Assembly (NCBI GenBank): GCA_019054805.1
Contig: JAHQIY010000003.1
Coordinates: forward strand, 4,898,001 to 4,962,000
Reading direction: 5' to 3'
DNA from: Brachionus manjavacas
Taxonomy: Eukaryota; Rotifera; Eurotatoria; Ploima; Brachionidae
DNA length: 64,000 nt
The notes under the pieces are model-generated. The model did not search any database, was not told where the DNA came from, and saw only the letters and a list, made by a program, of their open reading frames with translations. Position numbers and translations under genes: made by a program. Positions within the stretch are counted from its first letter, which is position 1. Every line of letters begins with the position of its first letter. Of this stretch, positions 1 through 10,688 are shown in pieces.

Positions 1-1159
1 TAGAACTTAAAAAAGGATTCAAGATTTTTTTTAAGTAAAAAAAAAATTTTAGAGAATCTCTTGGATAATTATTTAAATAAAGAATAATAATTAAATTATT
101 AAAAATATTTTAAATGGCTCGGTTATCCTTGAACACTCAAGAAGAAAATAAAAACAAAAATAATTTTGTGTTTATTTATCTATCATCAATCAAAAAATGT
201 GTTAATGAATTTTTTAATATTTTCAACGAACATGGGGAATTTAAAAAAAAATATATTTTTTTTTCCAAAAGCCATTAATATGTGCTATAAATTAAGTCAT
301 TTGTTAAAACCTTTGCCGAACTCTGCAAAAATTCAAAAAATTAGCAAATACATTAAATATACTAAAATTTGCACAGTATTTGAAAAGATTGCATTGGTAC
401 ATTGAATGTATCAACTGGTGAAATTTCCAGAACTAGTTTTGGCAATTGGGGAAAAAATTAATTGGATTTTTTGTCTTTTCTTCTAAAATTCTGAATGTCT
501 TTTCAAAGCATATTAAAAAATCAAAACTCATTATTTAATAAAAAAACTTATTTAGGACTCCTCCAAATTTTAAAAACTTGGTTGAAAATTTGGTAGAAAA
601 AAAAACGCCTTTATAAAACGAATTCAATTTAAATTCTTAGCATTTTAATACTGTAACAGTAAAAAATAATTTGTAGAGTTATTTCATTTGGCCAACATTT
701 CCACTAAAATTAAATTTTGTAAATACAACCTTTTTTGATTTGAAAGGCGAGTCAACCACAATTTTAAAATAACTTTGTTCACAAATTATATCATTTTTGC
801 ACTGTCCTTTTGAATTTTCAATTCCTCGGAAACACCGCTTCTTTCATCAGGGTAAAAATTGACTCAAATTCAAAAGCTAATAAATAATATTCCTAGGGAA
901 ATGATAAATCTATTCTAATAGGTTTAATAGCAATTTTGATAGGCTTGAATTTTTTGGAGGTGAATTTAATCTATTTTAGCTGACAATAAAAAACTAATTA
1001 TTCTGACAAAAAACTAAACAACTGAAAAAAATATATATATTGAGATGACTATTTAATAATTTTGCACTGACAAAATAAAAACTATTTTACAGATTGGTTT
1101 TATAATAAAACCTATCTTTAAAATAGGTTGTAAAAAAAGAACTTAAATAGTGACGTTTT

Positions 1160-1262
1160 CTGATAGTTTTTATTTATTTTTTTTTTAATCTGAAGGAGCC
1201 TTAGCTCGGTACAGATATACAAATAAATAAAAATACAAATAAATAAATAAGTAAAAATAATT
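1160..1262 (+). mobile_element. LINE-A solo 3' end
   Basis: A short 5'-truncated copy of the 3' end of the LINE family seen at 42.5-44.76 kb. It contains a T-rich run, then the family-specific motif CTGAAGGAGC-CTTA-GCTCGGTACAG at about 1191-1216, then an (A/T)-rich tail of ATAAATA units. The motif can fold, with CTG/CAG and GAGC/GCTC pairing. The 5' limit is uncertain because the upstream part is low complexity. Confidence 0.7.
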
Positions 1263-1354
1263 TCATAATCAAATATATTTATCTTTATGATTTGTGCGCT
1301 TTGTGTTCTCAATAGGACTAAAAGATTATATATAAAACATTAAATGAAAGAATA

Positions 1355-2210
1355 AGCTACCTTACTATTTCCTTCTTTTTTCCTGAAACCTGAACTATGT
1401 AAACATTTGCCACATGTAAATTTTAATGCTATTGTAAATGCTATGTCTTCTAAACTTTCATTTTTTTTTAGCTTATTTACTTTATTTTGATTTTTTTTTC
1501 ATTTTATTAAATTTAACACTAGAAGCACCAACGAGTCAAAATGACTCTTTTTCCATTTTGGGCAGCTAAAATCTAAATCAATTTTTGCTATTTGAGCATA
1601 ATTTTTTTTCCAGCATAAAAATAAGAATAACTTTCTAAATTAACTAAATTCAAATAAAAAAATATTTCCTTTGTACAAAATCAAGTATATACTACTAGAA
1701 GCACCAAAAAGAGTCATTTTGACTCGTTTTTTAATTAAAATTTTGAATCTATCTACAAAATCAATGGATGAGTCATAAAATATTTTCAAAAAGTAGACAA
1801 ATCTTTAAAAAACTGACTCAAATCCTAATACTTGAACGAAGATAAGCAAATTTAAAAAATGTAAAAATTAAAGTTTGCGTATTTTACATGAAAGACGAAA
1901 AATTGGTTCAAAAAGGAACGAGTTCATTAGAAGATAAAATTTTCGACAGATGATTTTTTTTAGCCAAATTTTTATTTTTACTCAATTAAAATTAAGTTTT
2001 GAATAGATTTATCCAAATAATAAATTATTATCCATTTTTATCCATTAGATTCCATTAAGACAAGTCATTTTTACTCGTTTTGGTGATTCTAGTAGTTAAA
2101 AATTTTGGTACTTCTAATGTTAATTTTATTTTTTATTTTGATTTTTATTTTTTTTAATTTATTCTGAAGGAGCCTTAGCTCGGTACAGAAAACAAATAAA
2201 AAAATAAATA
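1355..2210 (+). mobile_element. LINE-A 3' end interrupted by a MITE
   Basis: Sequence from about 1355 (a run encoding a tyrosine-leucine-threonine-isoleucine-like stretch, then ACATGTAAA) matches the 3' untranslated part of the LINE copies at 44.94 kb and 47.74 kb. It stops at a TTAA at 1513-1516 and resumes after a second TTAA at 2120-2123. It then ends with the same hairpin motif at about 2164-2189 and an AAATAA-type tail. The order shows that the LINE inserted first and a TTAA-specific element landed in its 3' UTR later. Confidence 0.7.
1513..2123. mobile_element. piggyBac-type MITE, nested pair, TTAA target
   Basis: Flanked by TTAA at 1513-1516 and 2120-2123. The left end reads CACTAGAAGCACCAACGAG and the right end, on the reverse strand, CATTAGAAGTACCAAAA, so the ends are inverted repeats. 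A second similar pair lies inside: the left end near 1692 (ACTACTAGAAGCACC) and the right end at about 2056-2095 (ACTACTAGAATCACC on the reverse strand), next to another TTAA at 2096-2099. Subterminal palindromes of the form GAGTCAAAATGACTC recur. No transposase is present, so this is a non-autonomous element. TTAA plus a TAGAA-type end is typical of piggyBac; that assignment is inference. Confidence 0.65.
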
Positions 2211-3355
2211 AAATAGCTGACTCTAGCTTGATGATGCGATTTGGTCAAAACGGTTTGTCATAATCGTCTGGAGCTTCCTTCTTATTTTGGTGCTATAGTT
2301 CAAGATTTTGATTTTTATTGTGACCTGAAAATCATTAATTTGTTGTAAAAATAATTAATCACTCAAAAAAGTATTTTTTTCACTCAAATAATTATTTTAT
2401 CAGTCAATTAATTTATTTGTCATCATCTGTAGTTTTTTTTGACAGTACATTAATTGATGGCCATTTTGATATAGCTGAAAAAAAATCACTGCAAAAACTC
2501 TGGGAAGGAATTACAGATTATTTAGTAAAATAATTTTTTTCTATTTTTTATTTTAACTTTATTGTCTTTTTTTACATGAAATTTTACATGAAGACGAAAA
2601 CAGGTAAAGTTGAATATTTCTAGAAAAGATCTTTTATCTTTTCTATATCTATATCTTTTCCTTTCAAGCTGAATTTTTTTTCCATTTAAAAAAAAAGAAT
2701 GGTTTTTGAACGTTTTTTTTGTTATTTTCAATTTGATAACATTTTTATAGCTTATTTAAAATGATAAACATATGAAATTAAGAAATTATAAGGATTTCGA
2801 ATTTAGTAGAAATAAAAATTTTCTTGTATTCTGACAATAATTTTTAGTAATTTTTTTAAATAAATATAATAGTTTATTTTACCAAAAAAGCATTTCTTAA
2901 TAAAAGGTATTTTAGGCCTTTTTAGTCCTTGATGTACAAAAAAAATCGGTCTTTGAGAGTTAAAACTTGCCACAAAAAAATAATAATTATTCAAAGGATA
3001 TCGGTAGAAAAATGAAAAAATTAACAAAATAAAATTTTGTCATTTTAAAAAAATATTTTGTTTATGTCGTGTAAATAATAAGTAAACACGCAATTTAATC
3101 ATATATATCTCCTGTTTCAAAGAATTTGTTGGAAAAATCAAAAATTTAAATTGTTTAAATGTTAATTTTATTTTGTCGAACTGCAAAATTCAAGAGGCTT
3201 TTATTAATATGTAAAAAAAATTTAAATAAATTATTCAATTATGAAAATCAATTTTGAATTGGAAGTTAATGCAAAAACATCTGAGAAAAATTTCGGGATA
3301 AAAATCTTGATTATCTGAAACAAGAAAATTGTTGATATTCCAGATATTTCACATA

Positions 3356-6300
3356 ATGCTTTCACTTGACCAAGAAATTGATTCTATTAATATAACAGAT
3401 AATTCAACGGAGAATTTGACAAAAACACTTTTAGCAATTAATAGAGCTTATCAAGAAGTTATTCAGGAAAAACTTGAAAAATTAAAGACTGCTCTCGTTC
3501 TAAATCTTCAAAAACAGGTCGGTTTTATCTAAAAATTAGACAGCATCAAAAAACCTAATTATTTTGAAAAATTAAAAAACAATTTTTTTAGAATGAAATT
3601 GGAGAAAAAATTTGTAATGTCAATCAAAATTTGACTGTCACCAAAGTTGAAGGATACAAGTTTGAGCTAGAAATAAGCAAAATTAAGGGAAATTATTATA
3701 AAGATCGATTTCAATCTGTATGTTTAATATTAAATAATTTTTTAGTTTTGAGATTATTAAAAAATTCAAGGAACCGGAGCACAATAAGGATACCATACGA
3801 CGCGGTAAGCTCGTCTACTATGATTATGTACCTCAATTAAAATCCGAATGTAATTTTTCATTAAATGAAATTTAATTTAAAATTATTGCTTGAAAGGGAC
3901 CATCGAATACAGAAATAAATTGAAGCAAGCAGTGATAAAAGACTCGATTCGAATCACAAAAAATCCAATAACAAATAAGTAAATAAATATATTTATAATT
4001 TTAATTCTAAAAAACTTATATTTTAAAATTTTGTTTAATTTTTAATAAATTGAATTCAGAGTTTGAAGAAAGGTTGTTAAAAAAGTGTTGGAAATCGTCT
4101 CTATCGAATAAAATTTAAAAGTGGACACAATTTTTTTAATCGATTCTTTATTAATCTATTATTTTAAACATAATGTTAAAATAAGAAAGAAATTTTTAAG
4201 CTAAAATTTTTATTTTAAGTAATAAAAAGCTGAATAACACATTTTAAGAAAAAAAAATGTTCAAAAAATATTAGAAAAATAATTTGGTGTATTTTCGTCT
4301 TTTAATGAAATTGCTCATACAATTTAGAAAAAGTGCGATGCTCCAAATTTATTTAAAAAAAATAAATTAAACTTTCTTATGCAATTTTATTACATTGAAA
4401 CTTAATAGATTAAGGCAAGCATGGGACATTTAGTTTATATTGTTTTAAAACAATTTAGTTGATTTCTAATCAATTAAAAAAATTTTTTCAATTTAAAGTT
4501 AATCGTTTATTGAAAATCGATTTTCAACGCTTTTAATAAGTAAATTTTTGGACCTTGAAATTTAAAGAAATAAGAGTTGACAAGATAATAATTTCAAAAT
4601 TTATTTTATAAATCAGAATTCACTTAGAGAAAATTTTTTTAACAATTTTTAAGATTTCTATTTAATCAAAATTATGAAATGAAAAAATTAATTTTTTTAG
4701 TAACCATAATTAGAAGGTCAAAATTAAAAAAAATAATTTGACAATTCTGGGTTTACGGGTTTTCAAAAAAAATCAATACTTAATAAAATACAATTCTTAA
4801 AACATTTAATTAATAAGAAAAAATATTAAGTTACTTATTTAAATTTTTCAAAAATTATAAAAAGGTTTTAAAAAATTTTATTATTTTAAAATTTCAAAAA
4901 ATGAAAAATTTCAATGCATAAAAAAATTTAATAATTTCTGTTAAATGAATCAATCGATAGAGTTGAGCCGGTTTTAGGCAAAAAAAATCCTTCAAAATGT
5001 AAAATCTGTGGATGCCATTTTGAAGGCGAAAGGGGTTTAAAACTACATTTTTCGAGGTCTCATAGATATTAATTTGAATTGATTATTATAACTTTAAAAT
5101 AATATTATTTTTAAAAAAACTTTGATTGTATCGGATTGATTTTGATTCAGCATTAGCAGTAAATAAAATAAATTTGATTATACTTAGTGCACTTAATCTA
5201 AAAATAGTTCACCTAATTTAAAATTTGTTCACCTAATCTAAAAAACGTTCTCTGTATTTTAAAAAAGTTCACCTTTTGATGAAAAAAAAACTAATTGTTC
5301 ACTAAGCAAGATTTGTTCTCACAATAGGTGAACCACAGTTCACCCAACCGACTAGACCCGTTTCATCAACAAGAAAGATTTAATGAAAGGACAATTTTTT
5401 GTTATCTTTTGTAAATCTTTTTAGGTTCATCAATTTGTATTTGTATTTGTAAATTCACCAAAACAGAAAAATTTTACATCGTTTAAAAAAATCATTAAAA
5501 TTAATATTTCTAAATAATTTTTTAATAAAATTGACTTTTTTCCAATTTATATTATTTGAATAAATTTCAAAATATTTGAAGTTTTGAAAACTCTTAATAA
5601 AAAATTGAATTTTAAATTTTAATAAATAATTTTAAGTCAGCAGGATCTAATTATTTTTTAAATTTTAGAATTAAATTTTTGAACGAAAAACTGGATAAAC
5701 TTAGAGTAGTCTCGCATAAATCAAGTGAATTAAAATCTTTACAAAAAATGATGCGAGAATGTGGAAATCAAATAAAAAAAATAGAGTATTTTTTTTTAAA
5801 TGTTTTTTTAAATTTATACGAAAATTCTTTTTTTTAGCTCAATGTCAGAGGTCAAAATTTTGGAAAATATCGATTCTGAAAAAATAGACTGGCTAAAGAT
5901 ATCAAATGTTGACGTAACGTTAAAATTATTTAAAAAAAAGTTAACAAACCATTCAAATTTAATTAGTTAAATGAAAATTGGTCTGCCAATGAGTGTAAAC
6001 TGGTGTGGATAAATGTTTGTGATCCAAGGATTAATCAAAACAAATGGACACATGAAGAAAATTTACAGCTCATTGATTTGGCCAGAGAGTTCAATGAAAA
6101 AAATTGGGAACAAATTTCAATCAAATTAAATGTAATTTAAATTTTTTTAATTCAATAAGTTTTTTTTTAATCAATTAGCCAGATAATTAACCATATTTTG
6201 TTATTAATTTTTAACTGTTCTTATATTTAAATATGAGTTTATAATGAATTATAAAATTAAATGAAGTAAAGTTTTTATAGGATAAAAATTAAAAATTCGA

Positions 6301-9300
6301 AATTAAAAAAAAATTTTAATAATCAAAATTAATCTCACAGTTGTATTGTGAAATTCTAAATTTTGAAAAAAAATAAAACGATTGCAGATTATTTTTTTTG
6401 TTAGATTTTTACGTTTTTCTCAATCTGATTTTTTTTTTCCAAATGAAAAACACTGAAAGCGTTTAAAACTCTTCTTTTAAGAGAATGAATTAAAATAAGC
6501 CTGATTGTTATCTTTCTAATTTTTGAAAGAAGAAACTAAAAAAAAATATAAAACTTAATATATAAAACTGTTTCATTATTTCAGAAAATGTTCATAAAGA
6601 AAGAAACAAAAAAATGATAAATAATTAGTATTGCTTTTTAAATTATTTCAACATTAAAGTTTTATTTAAATAATAGAAAATTAAAAGGAATAAAAGAATT
6701 TTTTTTCCGATTATTTCCCGCTTAAAGTCGAAAATTTATATAACCGCACAAGTTGAAAAATTTGAACATGGGAGATACGATTCTGAGCCCAAGAGCTAAA
6801 ACTAAATTTTTGGGTTATTTGCATCACATAAAAACAAGAGAATTTGGTATCGATCATCAATTTTTAACTTTTTACATCGCCAGATATGGTTTACCCGGAA
6901 GCAATAAATAAATGAATTTTACGTTTTTTAATTTTTTTTATTTAAGACAAATCGATCTGCATTTCTCTGCATGAAACGGTATCATGAAAAAACTGTTGAT
7001 CGTTACTGCAAGAGGTAAGCAAAAATAACAAAAAATGTATACAAAAAATTTATTAAATTTTAGAGACTGGACCGAAGAAGAATCAAAGAAATTGTTAGAA
7101 CTAGTCGAATGCTATAGAGAAGGATTTTTTGTTCCTTACAATTATTGTAAGATCAATTTAGATTAAATTTTTTTTTATTTAATAATAATAATAATAAAAA
7201 TTTTAGTGTGCTATTTAAATGGAACACGGGATCGAAATAATGTGTTTATTCATCATCAAAAAATAGATCCTAATTTAAACCATGGTCGATGGACCTCGAG
7301 TGAATACCAGGCATTCGAAGAAGCCGTGCAGTACTTCTCAGCCAAAAATTGGCAGGAAATCAGCGAATATGTTGGTACTAGAACTGCTCTACAGTGTAAA
7401 GAACGCTATGAATTAAAATTTCTAAATCCTGATAAATACAAAAATTGGACCATACAAGAAGATAAAAAGTTATTGGACTTGGTGGATAAATATGGCGGAC
7501 AATGGTCAAAAATAGCTGCCTGTGAATTTCCATACCGAACAGACCATTCATGCTTATTCAGATACACTAAATTAATGAAATGGAAACGTCAGAATGAATG
7601 GTTCGAATCTCAGCCTGAAAAAATTCAAGAATTTATAAAATTCTTGTTTAAAAAGCGAAAGAGCAAAAATGACAACCACGATATCGAAATTTATACTGAA
7701 AAGGGAGAAATTGTTCCAACAACTCCAAAATTTGGTTCGGGAACAGGATTTTTGGCGTCCATGATCGAAAAAATTTTTGAAAAAAGAGACCTAGTTGAAG
7801 AATTTATTGACAAAAAAAGCGAGGGGCAACTTAGTTTAACACTATTGGCAAAAATTGGAATTTACACACCTGTTGTTACTAATTTGATTGCCAAGTACAA
7901 GAAATATCAAATGAAAAATAATGAAAAAATTAAGCTACCCGGAAAGAAGAGGGGAAGAAAGCCTAAAAGTGCTGAAAATGAAAAAAATCAAGAGTCAATT
8001 AAGACTACCAGTTTTAAGCAAAAAAAATCTTCTATTTTAGTTGAATCTGAAAGAATCAAGAGAAAATACACCAAAAGAGCAAAAAATGTACTAAGCTTGA
8101 AATCTAATAATCCAAAGTCGAAAGACGAAACAAATGTTCCATTAAGTATAAATTATTACCTGAAAAAAAAGCTATCCGGAAGAAGAAAAAGAAAAGCTAA
8201 AAATAAAAAATTTATTAGTCAAATAAATGAAACAACAATCAACGAAGAATCAAATAATAAAAGTAAAGATTTTTTCTTATCTACTAGAAAAGATATTATA
8301 GTTTTCATTCTAAAATTTTTTAATTTATAAAAGACTCGTGCAAAAATCGATTCATTGTACTTTGCTTCAAATTTTTTCTATTGTTTTTAAAGTAATTGCA
8401 TTACTTTAATTTTTTATAGAAGTTTTAGATTTATATTATGTGAAAAATGATTTACTTTAATTTAATTTTTTCTAAAAAAAGATGACTCATTTATTTATAA
8501 AAAAATGTTGAAACAAAAAATTGAATGCTTTTGTTATTTCTTGAATAAGAACTCCATACTAATTTTGAAAAATTTAAGTAAACATTTAAATGATTTTATT
8601 TTGTTTATTTTTCTGATAAAGTCTAGTTAAAAAATTAATTTACCGAAAATCATTCGAATGATTCCTTGTTTTGAGTCGAAACTTTTAAATTTTTATTTAT
8701 TTAATTTAAAGATTATTTATATTGTAGAAAAATACATGGATGTCCAAAAAAATTCAAATAACGTTTTATTGATAAAAATAAGTTTCATTACCTACACAGT
8801 ATGTATTCAATTGGAGTTTACTGATTGGTTTTTTGCTGTGTTTTCCAAATGTGTAAGTTCCAAATTAACACAAACTGAGTATGTCATTACACACATTTAA
8901 AATTTAAATCAGTGAAAATTTATTTTATTAATTAGATAATCGTGATTTTAAAACTAAAAATTTTAATACCTTATTTTAACTAAATTTTAATTATTTAATT
9001 TAAAGAACACGGTTAAAAGAGGTTTTTTTTTCACGTTTATGATAAGACTGTGGAAGCTTTTAAATGTTTTTTCTTAAAGATTTGTTTATTTTTATTTTAT
9101 TTTATTTAAAAAAAAACTTTTCATCACTATCAATAGTTAAATTAAATAAAAACCCAGCACAAAATAATCAAATTTTTTCCCCTAATTTAATAAAAAAAAG
9201 GAATTTAAATTTTAAAAAAGATTTAATTTAAATTAATAATTAAACAGCATTGAAAAATTATTGACATTAAGTGCCACGAAATTTATTAGATTTATCAAAA

Positions 9301-10688
9301 ATTTTAATGCTTTTTACTAATTTTGTTCTTAGATTCAGTAATTTTAAAAAAAATTAGAATTAATCAATTTTTTGTTTTTTATTCATAAAATCAAAAATTT
9401 GTAGAATAAAGGATAAAAAAAAGTAGTAATTAAAACTCTCTGTTTTTATTATAAATTATTGGAATTCATGAATCTGACTCAAATTTTTTTTTCTTAAGTC
9501 AAAGTCTCAATTGCGATTTGACTTTAAAAAATTCTTGTAAAAAAGTCAAGTTATTGAATTAAGGAACCTAGCATAAAATATTTGTTTACGGTTAGGGGAA
9601 TTCATTTGTTTTTTTTTGCTGTTTAATATAATAAAACACATAATTTTTATCTTTAAAAATGCTGTCTATTTTTGGTTCAAATCTAATTCAGAATAAATAA
9701 TTTTAAACCAGATGAAAGCAAAGTTTTGTTTGAAATGAATTCTTTTTTATTTATGTTTTGAATAAAAGGTTATCAAAGCCAAATTTTCTTTTCCTTAAAA
9801 TAAATTCAGATCAAAGTAAGATAAATATTTGAAACATCGCACTTTATAAAAGTTATTTCAACAGTAGATATATTTTGTAATTAAAAAACAAAAAATTAAA
9901 CCAGATTTTTTTAAAATATAAATTGTTTTAATTAATTTTAAATTTTAGAAAAAACAAAAAAATTGAGAAAATTAAAGATAAGTGAAATATTTGACATTGT
10001 TGAAGCTAATAATAGTGTCGTAGAAGAAACCGATAGAGAAGCTGTAACTTTGGAATCAATTGAAAAGATTGAAAAACTTTTAACTAGTACCAGAAGCGAA
10101 ACCAGTCAAGCGACCAAATCTATTAAGAGGAAATTGACTGAAAAGAATTCAGTAGAGCCTGTAGCAAAACGCAAATATAAACCAAGAAAAAAAAAAGTTC
10201 AAAATGAAACTTTAGAGTCACCGACAACCAGCAAAGATGCTCAAAAGCCTAAAAGAGGACGAAAAAAAGCTATAAAAGAAACGCAGCCCACTTCTAATGA
10301 TGAAAACATAAAATTTATTCTCCAAAACAAAAGTCCATTACTAGTAGATGTCAATTCAATAAATGGTATTCAAATGAAAATTTTAAGATTTTAATTCAAA
10401 GTTTTTATTTTCAGAATCGACTAAAATTGCATGTTTTAGTGAATATCCCAACGAATTCAAATACATGTATTCACTGAAAAAAGATGCCAAATTTATGAAG
10501 CATTTTACAATAATAAAATGCAAAGATACTCTAGTTGGAATTAAGCCATTTGTAAGCTCTTTATTTAACTTGTAAATTTTATGAAAATTTAATCAATTAA
10601 GAACCGAATTATTAATGATGAATATTTCACCGAGCCGAGATTGAAAGCAATTGAAAATGCCATGAAAAAAATGTCCCTTCTACGATAA
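3356..10688 (+). CDS. SNAPC4: snRNA-activating protein complex subunit 4 (SNAPc large Myb subunit)
   Basis: SNAPC4 is the DNA-binding subunit of SNAPc, which binds the proximal sequence element of snRNA promoters and recruits Pol II or Pol III in the nucleus. I assign 13 exons: 3356-3517, 3592-3717, 3753-3804, 3897-3978, 5669-5785, 5838-5913, 5967-6131, 6947-7014, 7064-7146, 7207-8262, 9949-10365, 10415-10551, 10602-10688. Together they encode 875 residues in one frame. The N-terminal helix contains NRAYQEVIQEKLEKLK, as in vertebrate SNAPC4. A conserved DW..ISN segment follows at about residue 190, then Myb repeats starting at W232, W285, W339 and W391. The C-terminal third is lysine-rich with GRKPK and KRGRKK basic patches that look like nuclear localisation or AT-hook signals. 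Introns are 35-75 bp except three long ones (1690, 815 and 1686 bp) that hold foreign fragments. The exon 2/3 junction is the least certain: it needs acceptor GAG at 3750-3752. Confidence 0.9.
4930..5073 (+). pseudogene. Intronic C2H2 zinc-finger relic, possibly from a retroelement
   Basis: Within SNAPC4 intron 4 a short open stretch ends with KCKICGCHFEGERGLKLHF, followed by SRSHRY and a stop at 5071. It has C-x2-C-x12-H-x4-H spacing and the F...GL..H core. This form is common at the N-terminus of R2/NeSL-type non-LTR retroelements, and also occurs in host zinc-finger proteins. No reverse transcriptase follows. It is probably a decayed element piece rather than an exon, because the flanking exons join in phase without it. 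Confidence 0.4.
5187..5286. repeat. Tandem repeat, five units of 20 bp
   Basis: Five consecutive 20-bp units with consensus GTTCACCTAATCTAAAAAAT lie in SNAPC4 intron 4. The second and third units are near-identical, while the first and the last two are diverged. An inverted GTGAAC/GTTCAC pair follows at about 5329-5343. Confidence 0.75.
6730..6910 (+). other. Small open frame with TATA-like box inside SNAPC4 intron 7
   Basis: Inside the 815-bp intron between exons 7 and 8 a 47-codon frame starts at ATG 6768 (MGDTILSPRAKTKF...) and runs to a TAA near 6911. Its composition is balanced (G, P, R, H, D) and unlike translated A/T noise. A TTTATATAA lies about 35 bp upstream of the ATG. It is not needed to join the flanking exons. 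It could be a nested gene, an alternative exon or a relic of an insertion. No family is recognised. Confidence 0.3.

Larger units (their letters stand above)
1..3355. other. Intergenic region with LINE 3' ends and a nested MITE
   Basis: No host gene is supported here. The stretch is AT-rich and holds two 3' ends of the LINE family whose reverse transcriptase lies near 43-44.5 kb, and a TTAA-flanked terminal-repeat element (all listed separately). The open frames in this stretch are low-complexity, lysine/phenylalanine-rich products of A/T runs and were left out. From about 2210 to 3300 I see only AT-rich sequence with no recognisable gene. Confidence 0.6.

Noticed and set aside
166-405. 79-codon plus-strand frame
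   Set aside because: K/F/N-rich product of A/T runs; no ATG context, domain or splice partner.
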